From Candidatus Merdinaster equi (GTDB lineage: Bacteria; Bacillota; Clostridia; Lachnospirales; Lachnospiraceae): a stretch of DNA of 52,608 nt. The DNA is taken from the NCBI GenBank assembly GCA_018064935.1, contig JAGHUF010000023.1, positions 1 through 52,608 of the forward strand, given 5' to 3'. The notes under the pieces are model-generated. The model made no database searches, was not told the origin of the DNA, and saw nothing but the letters and a program-made list of their open reading frames with translations. The translations under genes and the position numbers were made by a program. Each line of letters starts with the position of its first letter. The stretch's first letter is position 1. Of the stretch, positions 5,672-15,119 are shown one piece after another.

Positions 5672-8071
5672 ATGATGAAATTTATGAATGAAAAAGTGCT
5701 CAAAATCCTTGAATTTAATAAGGTTGCAGACCTGTTGACGCTTCTTGCAGACTCAGAACCTGGCAAGGCATTTGCGGCCAAGATTCATCCTAGTGCAGAT
5801 CTTCGTGAAATCGAGATTTCTCAGGGACAGACTCAGGCTTCATATACGAGATTAATTAAGACGGACAGAGTATCATTTGCTGGCAATTCTCACATGAAGG
5901 AAACCTCGCAGATTCTGTCAATTGGAGGAACCCTGTCAATTCATGAATTGATGAAGATAGGCGACCAGCTCGAGTGCGCAAACAGAGTGAAGAGCTATGG
6001 AATAGGGAGCGATGATGAAGTTGAGGATGCACTTACTCCAATATTCAATGAAATAGATCCGGTTCCGGAATTGAGAAAAGAGATAAGGCGATGTATAGCA
6101 GGACCAGACGAGATTGCTGATGAGGCAAGCCCGAAGCTTCTTGAAGTGAGGCGTGCGATAAGAGCGGCGTCTGACAAGGTTAAGGAGAAAATGAATTCCC
6201 TGCTTAATGGTGCCGCAAGAAATTATCTGATGGAACCAGTAATTACGATGAGGGATGGACATTTTTGTCTGCCTGTAAAAGCTGAGTATAAGAATCAGGT
6301 TCCGGGAGTTGTGTTCGATCAGTCCGCAACAGGATCAACGCTGTTCATTGAACCGGCGGTGGCGACTGAAATATATAGTAAAGTCAGAGTTCTTGAGGCA
6401 CAGGAAAAAGAAGAAATAGAAGCAATACTTCGCGCGTTGTCAGAAGCTGCAGCTCCGTACGCTGGTGTGTTCACGAACAATGAGAAGTTGTTGACCAAGC
6501 TCGATTTTATTTTTGCAAAGGGAGAGCTTGCAATCCGCATGAAGGCCTCAAGGCCTGTCATGAATACCGACCACATAATCGAAATAAAAAAGGCAAGGCA
6601 TCCACTCCTTAATAAAGATAGAGTTGTGCCAATTGATGTAAAGCTGGGCGAAGATTTTGACCTTTTGATAGTCACAGGACCAAACACGGGTGGAAAAACG
6701 GTTTCACTTAAGACGGTGGGGCTGTTGACACTTATGGCGCAATCCGGACTTCATATTCCAGCGTCAGACGGCTCGAGGATAGCCTTATTCAAAGATGTAT
6801 ATGCTGACATAGGAGATGAGCAGAGTATTGAACAGAACTTGTCTACTTTCTCTGCGCATATGACGAATATTGTAACCATTCTAAAAAATGCAGATGCAGA
6901 TTCACTGTGCCTGTTTGATGAGTTGTGCTCAGGAACGGATCCAACTGAGGGAGCGGCACTCGCGATATCTATTCTCAGTTTTCTTCATGATAGAGGAATT
7001 CGTACGATGGCAACAACACATTACAGTGAGTTGAAACTGTATGCACTTTCCAATGATTTTATTGAAAATGCATGCTGTGAATTTGATGTTGCAACGCTGA
7101 GTCCAACCTATAAGCTGCTGATTGGAATTCCTGGAAAAAGTAATGCATTTGCCATAAGTAAGAAGCTTGGTCTGTCACAGGAGATTATTGATGAAGCCAA
7201 GACGCATATAACAAAGGATGCAGAGAGCTTCGAGGATGTGTTGTCTTCTCTTGAAAAAAGCAGGGTAACCATGGAGAAGGACAGGCTTACCATGGATCAG
7301 TACAAGCGAGAGTCACAGTCACTCAAGGATCAGCTAAAGGCTAAACAGGAAAAACTTGAGAGCAGTCGCGATAAGATTCTTCGAGAAGCAAATGAAGAGG
7401 CAAAGAGGATTCTTCAGGAAGCCAAGGAGATGGCCGATGCTTCCATAAGAGAAGTCCAGGGTAACACTAAGGATGTGAAGAATCTTGAGAAGACAAGGCA
7501 GAAGCTGAATGAAGCTATCAAGGGCAAAAACAGTAAGCTGAACGAGACTTCCGGGCTAGGTAATAAGCAGGCAGAAGCAGGCGTAAAGGCTTCGCAATTG
7601 AAAGTGGGTATGATGGTTAAGATTGTCTCGGTGGGGCTCAAGGGAAGTGTATCGACGCTCCCTGATGCTAAAGGCAATTTGTTTGTTACCTGCGGAATAA
7701 TGAGAACGCAAACAAATATAAGGGACCTCTTTATTTTGCCGGATGATGATACTGTAGCGAAATATGCTGGACCATCCAAGTCGGGAAGAGGTATCAAGAA
7801 TTCGATTGGTTATTCGAAATCGCTTAGTGTTTCGCAGGAAATAAATCTTCTTGGTTCAACTGTTGACGAGGCAATAGCAAGACTGGATAAGTATCTGGAT
7901 GATGCGTATCTAGCACATCTTCCGTCTGTGAGAGTTGTCCACGGAAAAGGAACCGGAGCGTTGCGAAGTGCAATTCATTCGCATCTGCGTGGGATGAGGA
8001 TTGTAGATTCATTTAGACTTGGTGAATTTGGAGAAGGTGACGCTGGTGTCACAATTGTAACCTTTAAATAA
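5672..8071 (+). CDS. mutS2: Endonuclease MutS2
   Basis: A 799-residue protein of normal MutS2 length. It has a MutS-like core with clamp, an ABC-type ATPase with Walker A 'VTGPNTGGKTVSLK' (around residue 333) and a Walker B/signature region 'LFDELCSGTDPTEGAAL'. A basic coiled-coil follows (about 515-640), then a C-terminal Smr nuclease domain with 'VRVVHGKGTGALR' (around residue 752). MutS2 lacks the mismatch-recognition domain of MutS; it acts on branched DNA and, in some Firmicutes, on collided ribosomes. The ATG at 5672 is preceded by a GGGGGG run about 6 bases upstream; ATG at 5675 and 5684 are alternatives. The response regulator follows after 30 bases, so the genes may share a transcript. 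Confidence 0.95.
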   Translation: MMKFMNEKVLKILEFNKVADLLTLLADSEPGKAFAAKIHPSADLREIEISQGQTQASYTRLIKTDRVSFAGNSHMKETSQILSIGGTLSIHELMKIGDQLECANRVKSYGIGSDDEVEDALTPIFNEIDPVPELRKEIRRCIAGPDEIADEASPKLLEVRRAIRAASDKVKEKMNSLLNGAARNYLMEPVITMRDGHFCLPVKAEYKNQVPGVVFDQSATGSTLFIEPAVATEIYSKVRVLEAQEKEEIEAILRALSEAAAPYAGVFTNNEKLLTKLDFIFAKGELAIRMKASRPVMNTDHIIEIKKARHPLLNKDRVVPIDVKLGEDFDLLIVTGPNTGGKTVSLKTVGLLTLMAQSGLHIPASDGSRIALFKDVYADIGDEQSIEQNLSTFSAHMTNIVTILKNADADSLCLFDELCSGTDPTEGAALAISILSFLHDRGIRTMATTHYSELKLYALSNDFIENACCEFDVATLSPTYKLLIGIPGKSNAFAISKKLGLSQEIIDEAKTHITKDAESFEDVLSSLEKSRVTMEKDRLTMDQYKRESQSLKDQLKAKQEKLESSRDKILREANEEAKRILQEAKEMADASIREVQGNTKDVKNLEKTRQKLNEAIKGKNSKLNETSGLGNKQAEAGVKASQLKVGMMVKIVSVGLKGSVSTLPDAKGNLFVTCGIMRTQTNIRDLFILPDDDTVAKYAGPSKSGRGIKNSIGYSKSLSVSQEINLLGSTVDEAIARLDKYLDDAYLAHLPSVRVVHGKGTGALRSAIHSHLRGMRIVDSFRLGEFGEGDAGVTIVTFK

Positions 8072-8101
8072 GTACTCGTATGTTTTTGAGGTGGTATTTT
8101 A

Positions 8102-8806
8102 ATGGCTGAAAAACAGAAAATATTGATTGTTGATGATGATAATAATATTGCGGAGCTTATATCGTTGTATCTCACAAAAGAGTGCTACGATGTAATGATT
8201 GTTAATGATGGAGAAGCCGCTGTAGTAGCCCATAAAAGTTATCAGCCAGATATGATTCTGCTTGATTTGATGCTTCCGGGTATGGACGGATATCAGGTGT
8301 GCCGAGAGATCAGGGCGAAGTCAGATACCCCAATTATAATGCTTTCCGCGAAAGGGGAAGTATTCGATAAGGTGCTCGGACTTGAACTTGGTGCAGATGA
8401 TTATATGGAGAAACCCTTTGACTCTAAGGAACTTGTTGCAAGGGTAAAAGCCGTTCTCAGAAGAATAACCAATGCTCCTGCGAAGATGACAAAAGCGCCA
8501 GTGGATGAGGTGACATATCCTGATCTGGTTATAAACAGGACAGATTATTCAGTCGTTTTTCATGGCGAGAGAGTGGAGATGCCGCCTAAAGAACTCGAAC
8601 TGCTATACTTTCTGGCATCTACCCCAAATCATGTATTTACCAGAGAACAGCTTCTGGAACAGATATGGGGATATGAGTATGTTGGTGATACCAGAACAGT
8701 TGATGTTCATATTAAAAGGATAAGAGAGAAACTTGGTGATCACGAGAACTGGAGTATCTCGACAATCTGGGGTATCGGTTACAAATTTGAGGTTCGCTCA
8801 GTATGA
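8102..8806 (+). CDS. OmpR/PhoB-type response regulator
   Basis: A 234-residue response regulator. The receiver domain has the acidic pocket D11-D13, the phospho-acceptor D55 ('ILLDLMLPGMDG'), and K104 ('YMEKPF'). The C-terminal winged helix (about 135-232) ends with 'TRTVDVHIKRIREKLGD...IWGIGYKFE', typical of OmpR/PhoB DNA-binding domains. A GAGGTGG ribosome-binding site precedes the ATG. It overlaps the histidine kinase gene by 4 bases (ATGA), so the two form a two-component system. Target genes are not evident; the membrane acyltransferase downstream is a candidate. Confidence 0.95.
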   Translation: MAEKQKILIVDDDNNIAELISLYLTKECYDVMIVNDGEAAVVAHKSYQPDMILLDLMLPGMDGYQVCREIRAKSDTPIIMLSAKGEVFDKVLGLELGADDYMEKPFDSKELVARVKAVLRRITNAPAKMTKAPVDEVTYPDLVINRTDYSVVFHGERVEMPPKELELLYFLASTPNHVFTREQLLEQIWGYEYVGDTRTVDVHIKRIREKLGDHENWSISTIWGIGYKFEVRSV

Positions 8807-10227
8807 GTAAAACGCTGTATTGGAAGTTTTTACTTGCATATCTGATTTTTGCTTTCTTTGGATTTCTGGTGGTTTCTGTCCTCATTATGGGACTTACCAA
8901 GGATTATCTTAGAAAAGAAAGCGCGGAAGAATTATACAGGGAGGCGGTTGTTCTCTCTAATTCATATGCAGCAGATTTATATGACAATAATACATCGCTG
9001 GAAACGGTAAAAAAGCAGCTCGATGCACTTGCAGCATATCAGAACTGTTCTATCTGGATAATGAACCCATCAGGAACGGTGCTAGTTAGTTCCGATTATG
9101 AGCTGGTGGTTGATGGGCCGGTTGTGGTGGAGAATTTTGATCCGACTATAACAGGTAATGGATATTATCTGGTGGATCACTTTTTTGACATGTATGACGA
9201 GGATGTGCTGAGTGTATTTGCACCAATTACTTCGGATTTCAGCGTCCGGGGTTATGTTGTTATGATGCTTAAAATATCTCAGGTTGAGAAGTCTGCAGGA
9301 AGTTATCTGAATGTGTCATATATTCTCCTGCTGATAATATTCCTCCTGTCTCTGATTATTCTGATATTCTTCACGATAATGGTATATCAGCCAATCAGAA
9401 AGATAACCCGCGCTACGGCACAGTATGCAACAGGTAATTATAAGTATGAATTGTCTGTTGATTCAGATGATGAAATAGGATATCTGGCCGCATCACTTTC
9501 ATACATGGCAGACCGACTTTCGCAGGAGGAAGATAACCAGAAGAAACTGGTTGCAAACATATCCCACGATTTCAGATCGCCGCTCACTTCAGTAAAAGGT
9601 TATCTGGAGGCTATGCTGGATGGGACCATTCCACCGGAGCTTCACGAAAAATATATTGGCATAGTGTTGAATGAAACAGAGAGACTTACCAAGCTTACCA
9701 ATAATCTTCTTACATTAAATAATCTGAATATCAAGGGAATGGTTCTTGAGAAAACGGATTTTGACATTAATCAGGTGATACGTGATACAGCAGCTACCTG
9801 TGAAGGCTCTTGCAGAGCGAAAACAATCGCAATTGAGCTTGTTCTTACAGGTGAGCACATGACGGTTCATGCAGATATGGGTAAGATTCAGCAGGTACTA
9901 TACAATCTGCTAGACAATGCGATTAAGTTTTCACATCATAATTCCGTCATAAAAGTTGAGACCACTCTCAGAAATAATAAGCTGTTTATATCTGTCAAGG
10001 ATAATGGAATTGGAATTCCGAAGGATGCGCTTGGTAACATTTGGAATAGGTTCTACAAGACGGACCTATCAAGAGGAAAAGATAAAAAAGGAACAGGTCT
10101 TGGTCTGTCAATTACAAAGGAAATAATCAAGGCGCACGAAGAGAATATAAATGTAATTTCTACAGAGGGCGTAGGTACAGAATTTACTTTCTCATTGCCG
10201 TATGTGGATGATGAGGATATAGTGTAA
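8803..10227 (+). CDS. Membrane sensor histidine kinase
   Basis: A 474-residue kinase: membrane span (about 9-30), extracytoplasmic sensor (about 31-170, PDC/PAS-like in size), second span (172-194), HAMP linker (about 195-245, 'QPIRKITRATAQYATGNY'), HisKA with phospho-acceptor H255 ('ANISHDFRSPLTSVKGYLE') and HATPase with N box 'NLLDNAIKFS', G1 'VKDNGIGIP' and G2 'GTGLGLSI'. The sensor domain architecture resembles WalK/PhoR-like kinases of Firmicutes. The signal is unknown. The start overlaps the regulator stop (ATGA), indicating coupled translation. Confidence 0.94.
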   Translation: MSKTLYWKFLLAYLIFAFFGFLVVSVLIMGLTKDYLRKESAEELYREAVVLSNSYAADLYDNNTSLETVKKQLDALAAYQNCSIWIMNPSGTVLVSSDYELVVDGPVVVENFDPTITGNGYYLVDHFFDMYDEDVLSVFAPITSDFSVRGYVVMMLKISQVEKSAGSYLNVSYILLLIIFLLSLIILIFFTIMVYQPIRKITRATAQYATGNYKYELSVDSDDEIGYLAASLSYMADRLSQEEDNQKKLVANISHDFRSPLTSVKGYLEAMLDGTIPPELHEKYIGIVLNETERLTKLTNNLLTLNNLNIKGMVLEKTDFDINQVIRDTAATCEGSCRAKTIAIELVLTGEHMTVHADMGKIQQVLYNLLDNAIKFSHHNSVIKVETTLRNNKLFISVKDNGIGIPKDALGNIWNRFYKTDLSRGKDKKGTGLGLSITKEIIKAHEENINVISTEGVGTEFTFSLPYVDDEDIV

Positions 10228-10279
10228 AAACTATGAAATGATGTTATTTACACTGCCTAGAAAAGGATACAGGTTTATT

Positions 10280-11368
10280 ATGGATAAAAGCACGAGCAAA
10301 AAAAGAATCACATATCTTGATATGGTTAAGGGAATAGGCATCTGCACTATGATTGTGGTGCATACGTTCGGGTCCTTTGTAGTATCTGATAACAAACCGT
10401 ATTTTGCTTTTTTTATATGCTTCTTCGGTGTGTTTACAATGGCAATGTTTCTTGTTGTATCCGGTATGCTTATGCCGATTACCAGAGCTGAGACGAAGCC
10501 GCTTAAGGAAAATTTTAAGAAGAAGCTTCGCACGCTTATCATTCCATATTTTGTTTTTAGCGCAATATATCTGGGAATTGATTTCTTCATGCAGCCGGGG
10601 GCTTTTTCACCACAGTTTTACCTTGAGAGCTTTATAAGTACAGTGACTTTCGCTGGGGTATCTGTTCTATGGTATATGCCGGCATTGTTTGTATCAGAAA
10701 TGCTGTTTCTGTATGGTGCGGGTGGAAGCCAAAAAAGAAAAATCATTTTCTCGTGTTCTTTTGTTGTTGTCGGACTTCTTGCAATGTTCTTCTCTGATGT
10801 TTGCAGGATTTCGCTGTGGAATGAGAACATGTTCCTGTTCATTTTGGGAAGACTTGTGACTGTGGTTATGAGGTCGGCTGTATGTGTAATGTTCCTGACA
10901 ATCGGATACTGGGCAGGTGTTCTGCTTAAGGGGAGAGAAAAGTTCTCGATTCTGGAGCTTCTTGCCGGAGTGGCAGCATTGACACTGTGTGGATTATTCT
11001 GCATGTCAAACGGTGTGATTGATATGAATACCATGTTCTTTGGTAACATGTGGTTATATCTTCTCTATGCACTTCTTGGTGCATTTGGAATAATTCTGAT
11101 CTGCAAGAATATACCTAATATTCCACCTATAAACTGGATTGGTAAAAATTCGCTTATCATCATGCTGACGCATCAGGATTTTCTTATTTTGCTTCATGCA
11201 AAAACTTTCTCATACTGGGTAAACCAGTTCACTGTAAAGGGGAAGGATTTAATATTGTTTCTTGTTCTGTTTGCGTTTATGGCGGGATGTGAGATTATTA
11301 CAGTCAGAATTTTTGATAAAGCGTTTCCTTTTTTGATTGGAAAACAGGATCCGCAGAAAAAGTCATGA
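10280..11368 (+). CDS. Acyltransferase family 3 membrane protein
   Basis: A 362-residue polytopic protein with about ten hydrophobic segments. It opens with the family motif 'RITYLDMVKGIGICTMIVVHTFG', the usual 'D-x-x-K-G-x-x-I-x-x-V-x-x-H' of acyltransferase-3 proteins, whose His is catalytic, and has 'LWYMPALFVSEM' in the middle. The family moves acyl groups onto cell-surface sugars or peptidoglycan. The frame is open from 10238, but the ATG at 10280 has a better-placed AGG-rich site and gives the usual N-terminus. It starts 52 bases after the kinase gene. Substrate unknown; wall or exopolysaccharide acetylation is plausible. Confidence 0.85.
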   Translation: MDKSTSKKRITYLDMVKGIGICTMIVVHTFGSFVVSDNKPYFAFFICFFGVFTMAMFLVVSGMLMPITRAETKPLKENFKKKLRTLIIPYFVFSAIYLGIDFFMQPGAFSPQFYLESFISTVTFAGVSVLWYMPALFVSEMLFLYGAGGSQKRKIIFSCSFVVVGLLAMFFSDVCRISLWNENMFLFILGRLVTVVMRSAVCVMFLTIGYWAGVLLKGREKFSILELLAGVAALTLCGLFCMSNGVIDMNTMFFGNMWLYLLYALLGAFGIILICKNIPNIPPINWIGKNSLIIMLTHQDFLILLHAKTFSYWVNQFTVKGKDLILFLVLFAFMAGCEIITVRIFDKAFPFLIGKQDPQKKS

Positions 11369-11437
11369 TAAAACATTTTGAAAATAAAAAGAGTATCTTT
11401 TGGGGAAAAAATCACAGAGAGTGAGAAGGGGTAGAAG

Positions 11438-12904
11438 ATGAAATTTGAGAATAATATCAAAATCAAGAAGGTGCAGCTTACACCAGCAAAATGCGCAGTT
11501 GATCTTGGCGACGGATCAGAGAGGGGCTTGTATGTTAATCAGGATTACATACTTGACAAGCTGAACCGTCCACACAGAGCCATTAATCTCATGTATTGCT
11601 ACTATCCTTTGGACGAAACCTGGCCAAAGAGAGCTTCTGAATGTGATACAGAGAAGCAGGCAACATTTGCCTGGGATTACGCATATGATGATTACTTTAC
11701 TTATAAAGGTGGATTGGAGGGAAATACCGATGGTGAACCCTTCACATTTATGAGAGATGTGCGCGCGCATGGTCAGGATGTAATTCTTACACTGACCTGT
11801 GACCCTCACGTAAGCGATGAACAGATTCGTGCCATAGCAAAAGATCTATCTACATATGGACGTCTGTTTTTGAGACTTAACCATGAGGCAACTGGTGATT
11901 GGTTCAGTTTCAATAAAAGAGCATCTTATGATGAGGTGGCCGCATTTTTTGTTAGATTTACCAATATCATTCATGAAGATGCACCGAATGTTAAGATGAT
12001 TATCTGTATAGATGGTGTTCCGGATCTTGAATCAGAGGAAATTGACAGAGAGGCAGAGTTTGCCAAGGCAGTTCAGGCGGCTGACATCTGGAGTGTTGAT
12101 AAATATCTTGCGTTAAACTGGGGATGGCCATTTGAAATCGCAGATACAGATAATAATCAGCATAAAATTGAAAGCGAAGAGCAGATTTATCTGAAGACGA
12201 AAAAAACATATGAGCGTTTTGTAAAGATTTGTGGCGGAGTGAAGAAGCCAATGCTCATATCAGAGTTCAACGCTGATGGTGATGTTACGGGACCGTACAA
12301 GCAGTGTGATACAGTAAAGAAATTTCTAAAAATGGTTGAGAAAGATGAAGAGCGCTGGTTCTCTGGATTTACAATGTATCAGTTCAGAGACGATGGAAGA
12401 CTTGGGCTTGAGATTACCAACCCTTCTAATCCTGACACTGGAATTGAACAGCCATTATTCAAAACATATAAGGAAATTATAAATAGAAAATTCTTCATGC
12501 CAGGGGTGAAGAATTTGGGGAAGGCTCAGTTACCAATTACACTTAGATGGGGTAATTCAGAGGACGCTGAAGGAGTATCAATGGAACTGGAGTTCAAAAA
12601 AGACCCCGTATTTGCTGAGGTTTATTTTGATGAAGAACTCATTGATGCTAACCTTGTAATGGAACTAAATGGGAAGTGGTTTTATAAGGCACCAGGGGTG
12701 AAGTGTGTCGATCTTATCCCAGCCTTTTTTGAGAACCATCTCAAGATTAAAAAGGGAGAGACGAAGAAGCTTAGTCTTAAATTGTTTGCACCACCGGCAA
12801 GTGGCGAAAATGATCCAACACAGGGTGATGACTGGCAGGAGAATTATTACTACACTCTGACCAAATTGCCTAATGTCAGACTTAGATTTGAGCCAATCCT
12901 GTAG
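11438..12904 (+). CDS. GH26-like TIM-barrel protein, predicted cytoplasmic
   Basis: A 488-residue protein without signal peptide or membrane span. The region from about 30 to 350 looks like a clan GH-A glycoside hydrolase barrel. 'RLFLRLNHEATGDWFSF' (E150) matches the acid/base motif of family 26 mannanase-like enzymes, and 'PMLISEFNADG' (E276) the nucleophile strand. The C-terminal 130 residues, rich in beta-strand-like sequence, form an additional domain. An AAGGGG site precedes the start. No carbohydrate-binding module, secretion signal or transporter is next to it, which is unusual for a polysaccharide hydrolase. It could act on imported oligosaccharides or an intracellular glycan. Family assignment is by motif only. 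Confidence 0.55.
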   Translation: MKFENNIKIKKVQLTPAKCAVDLGDGSERGLYVNQDYILDKLNRPHRAINLMYCYYPLDETWPKRASECDTEKQATFAWDYAYDDYFTYKGGLEGNTDGEPFTFMRDVRAHGQDVILTLTCDPHVSDEQIRAIAKDLSTYGRLFLRLNHEATGDWFSFNKRASYDEVAAFFVRFTNIIHEDAPNVKMIICIDGVPDLESEEIDREAEFAKAVQAADIWSVDKYLALNWGWPFEIADTDNNQHKIESEEQIYLKTKKTYERFVKICGGVKKPMLISEFNADGDVTGPYKQCDTVKKFLKMVEKDEERWFSGFTMYQFRDDGRLGLEITNPSNPDTGIEQPLFKTYKEIINRKFFMPGVKNLGKAQLPITLRWGNSEDAEGVSMELEFKKDPVFAEVYFDEELIDANLVMELNGKWFYKAPGVKCVDLIPAFFENHLKIKKGETKKLSLKLFAPPASGENDPTQGDDWQENYYYTLTKLPNVRLRFEPIL

Positions 12905-12926
12905 TTTGTATTTATTATAAGAGAAA

Positions 12927-13976
12927 ATGAAAACAGAAATTGTGACAAGTGCGTCAGACAAACAGAATAGAGTACTTCTTGAGAGAGCAGGGAAGGTAAT
13001 TAGAGACGGAGGCCTTGTTGCATTTCCGACAGAAACAGTCTATGGACTAGGTGGGGATGCTCTTAATCCAGAGTCATCCCGCAAGATATATGCAGCAAAG
13101 GGCAGACCTTCTGATAACCCACTGATCGTCCATATATGCGATGTCAATGACCTTAGAAAAATTGTCAGAAAAGTCAGTGGCGATGCACTCAGGCTGGCAG
13201 ATAGGTTTTGGCCGGGACCTCTTACGATGATTTTACCGAAGGCTGATATAGTTCCGAAGGAGACAACGGGAGGACTTGATACAGTTGCAATTCGATTCCC
13301 ATCGCATCCGGTTGCGAGAGAATTTATAAAGGCAGCAGGTGGATTTGTCGCTGCTCCGTCAGCGAATCTGTCAGGTCGTCCCAGTCCTGCAAAAGCGAAA
13401 TACGTTATAGAGGACATGGATGGCCGTATCGATATGATTATTGATGGCGGTGATGTCGGAATTGGTCTTGAGTCGACTATAGTGGATCTGTCGGGAAGTG
13501 TGCCGATGCTTCTAAGACCAGGATATATTACGCTCGAAATGCTAAAAGAGATTCTTCCGAGTATAGAAGTGGACAAGACTATTCTGGACGGCAACTGCAC
13601 AGATAAGCCAAAGGCACCAGGCATGAAATACAGGCACTATGCTCCAAAGGGAAAACTCACCATAATTGAAGGCGATGAGAGTGATGTAATACGTACAATT
13701 AATGAGCTTTCGTGTGCTGCCATGAAGTCAGGGGAAAAGGTTGGAGTAATAGCAACACATGCTTCTTTTGGCAAGTATAAGGCTGATGTGGTCAAGGATG
13801 CTGGAAGTCGCGACAATGAGGAAGAAATTGCAGGAAACCTGTATAATATTCTCAGGGAATTTGATGACGAAGAAATGACGGTAATGTTTTCGGAGTCTTT
13901 TGAGACAGGTGGTCTTGGTCAGGCTATTATGAACAGGCTGCTAAAGGCGGCGGGACATGATGTGATCAAGGTCTGA
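12927..13976 (+). CDS. ywlC: Threonylcarbamoyl-AMP synthase (Sua5/YwlC)
   Basis: A 349-residue protein of the long, Sua5-type form. The YrdC domain (about 15-205) shows 'GGLVAFPTETVYGLGGDA', 'IYAAKGRPSDNPLIVHI', 'FWPGPLTMIL' and 'APSANLSGRPSPA'. A linker ('APGMKYRHYAP') leads to the C-terminal Sua5 domain (about 235-349). It uses threonine, bicarbonate and ATP to make threonylcarbamoyl-AMP for the t6A37 modification of ANN-decoding tRNAs. It lies upstream of rpiB and the atp operon, the same broad order as ywlC-ywlF-atp in Bacillus. An AAGAGAA sequence serves as ribosome-binding site. Confidence 0.95.
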   Translation: MKTEIVTSASDKQNRVLLERAGKVIRDGGLVAFPTETVYGLGGDALNPESSRKIYAAKGRPSDNPLIVHICDVNDLRKIVRKVSGDALRLADRFWPGPLTMILPKADIVPKETTGGLDTVAIRFPSHPVAREFIKAAGGFVAAPSANLSGRPSPAKAKYVIEDMDGRIDMIIDGGDVGIGLESTIVDLSGSVPMLLRPGYITLEMLKEILPSIEVDKTILDGNCTDKPKAPGMKYRHYAPKGKLTIIEGDESDVIRTINELSCAAMKSGEKVGVIATHASFGKYKADVVKDAGSRDNEEEIAGNLYNILREFDDEEMTVMFSESFETGGLGQAIMNRLLKAAGHDVIKV

Positions 13977-14060
13977 GAAGACAGCGAAAAACGTAGGGAT
14001 ATAAGCGAAGAGATAGAAGTTAAAAAATAATAAAGAAACAGAGATAGAGACAGAGGAGAA

Positions 14061-14495
14061 ATGAAAATGATTTCAATTGGTTCAGATCATGGCGGTTTTG
14101 CTTTAAAGGAGAAGGTAGTAGCGCACCTTAAGGAAAAAGGATATGAGGTTAAGGATTGCGGATGCTATGATGAAAAAAGTTGCGATTATCCAATTTTCGG
14201 AAGAGCTGCAGCTCAGGCCGTTGCCAGCGGAGAATGTGAAAAGGGAATCGTAATATGCACGACCGGAATAGGTATATCAATAACTGCAAATAAAACTAAA
14301 GGTATTCGTTGTGCGCTTTGCTCAGATACATTATCGGCCAAGCTTACACGACTTCACAATAATGCAAATATGCTTGCGATGGGAGCTGGAATTGTTGGCG
14401 AGAATCTGGCAATGTCTATCGTTGATACTTTCCTCGAGACACCTTTCTCAGAAGAGGAGAGACATGCAAGAAGAGTAGGACTCATCGAGGAATAG
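14061..14495 (+). CDS. rpiB: Ribose-5-phosphate isomerase B
   Basis: A 144-residue enzyme that interconverts ribose 5-phosphate and ribulose 5-phosphate. Family motifs are clear: 'ISIGSDHGGFALKE', 'GCYDEKSCDYP', 'CEKGIVICTTGIGISITANK' (with the active-site Cys) and 'TRLHNNANMLAMGAGIV'. Two ATGs compete: 14061 and 14067. The GAGGAG site ends only 2 bases before the first but 8 bases before the second, so 14067 may be the true start and gives the canonical short N-terminus. It may also act in pentose use. Confidence 0.94.
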   Translation: MKMISIGSDHGGFALKEKVVAHLKEKGYEVKDCGCYDEKSCDYPIFGRAAAQAVASGECEKGIVICTTGIGISITANKTKGIRCALCSDTLSAKLTRLHNNANMLAMGAGIVGENLAMSIVDTFLETPFSEEERHARRVGLIEE

Positions 14496-14533
14496 TGTTT
14501 TTAAATTAACCTGAGGAAAGCGAGATAATAGCA

Positions 14534-15016
14534 ATGGGAAAAAGAGAAGATTATTTATCATGGGATGAGTACTTTATGGGTGTTTCTCATCTTGCAGGAA
14601 TGCGATCAAAGGATCCAAATACTCAGGTTGGCGCTTGCATTGTGAGCGAGGATAATAAGATTCTGTCAATCGGATATAATGGATTTCCAAAGGGCTGTTC
14701 AGATGAAAAATTCCCATGGGAGAGACAGGGTGATGTGCTTCATACCAAGTATGCTTTTGTAACACATGCGGAGCTAAATGCAATCCTGAATTACAAGGGC
14801 GGAGATTTGAGCGGGGCCAAATTATATGTTTCGCTGTTTCCATGTAACGAATGTGCTAAGGCAATTATCCAGGCAGGAATTCGTACAATCATTTATGCTG
14901 ACGATAAATATAATGGAACTGATACAAATGTTGCGAGCAAGATGCTTTTCGATGCCGCCGGAGTGAGCTATATACAGTACAATCCGAGCGGAAGAACTAT
15001 TGAGATTGAATTGTAA
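14534..15016 (+). CDS. comEB: Deoxycytidylate (dCMP) deaminase
   Basis: A 160-residue zinc-dependent deaminase that converts dCMP to dUMP for dTMP synthesis. The zinc site is visible as 'VTHAELNAI' (His, catalytic Glu) and 'LFPCNECAKAI' (two Cys). The N-terminal 'WDEYFMGVSHLAGMRSKDPNTQVGACIV' and 'GYNGFPKGCSDEKFPWE' are typical of ComEB-like dCMP deaminases and distinguish it from cytidine deaminase. It follows rpiB by 38 bases and belongs to the same plus-strand run of housekeeping genes before the atp operon. Confidence 0.94.
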   Translation: MGKREDYLSWDEYFMGVSHLAGMRSKDPNTQVGACIVSEDNKILSIGYNGFPKGCSDEKFPWERQGDVLHTKYAFVTHAELNAILNYKGGDLSGAKLYVSLFPCNECAKAIIQAGIRTIIYADDKYNGTDTNVASKMLFDAAGVSYIQYNPSGRTIEIEL

Positions 15017-15119
15017 TTGGGGACTAGTGTGAAAAATAACCCTGATGAAATAAGAGAAATCGCTCATGCGATTCTCTCTTCGCCTCTTCGCAACAAGCCT
15101 GTCAGAAATGAGGATTAAT

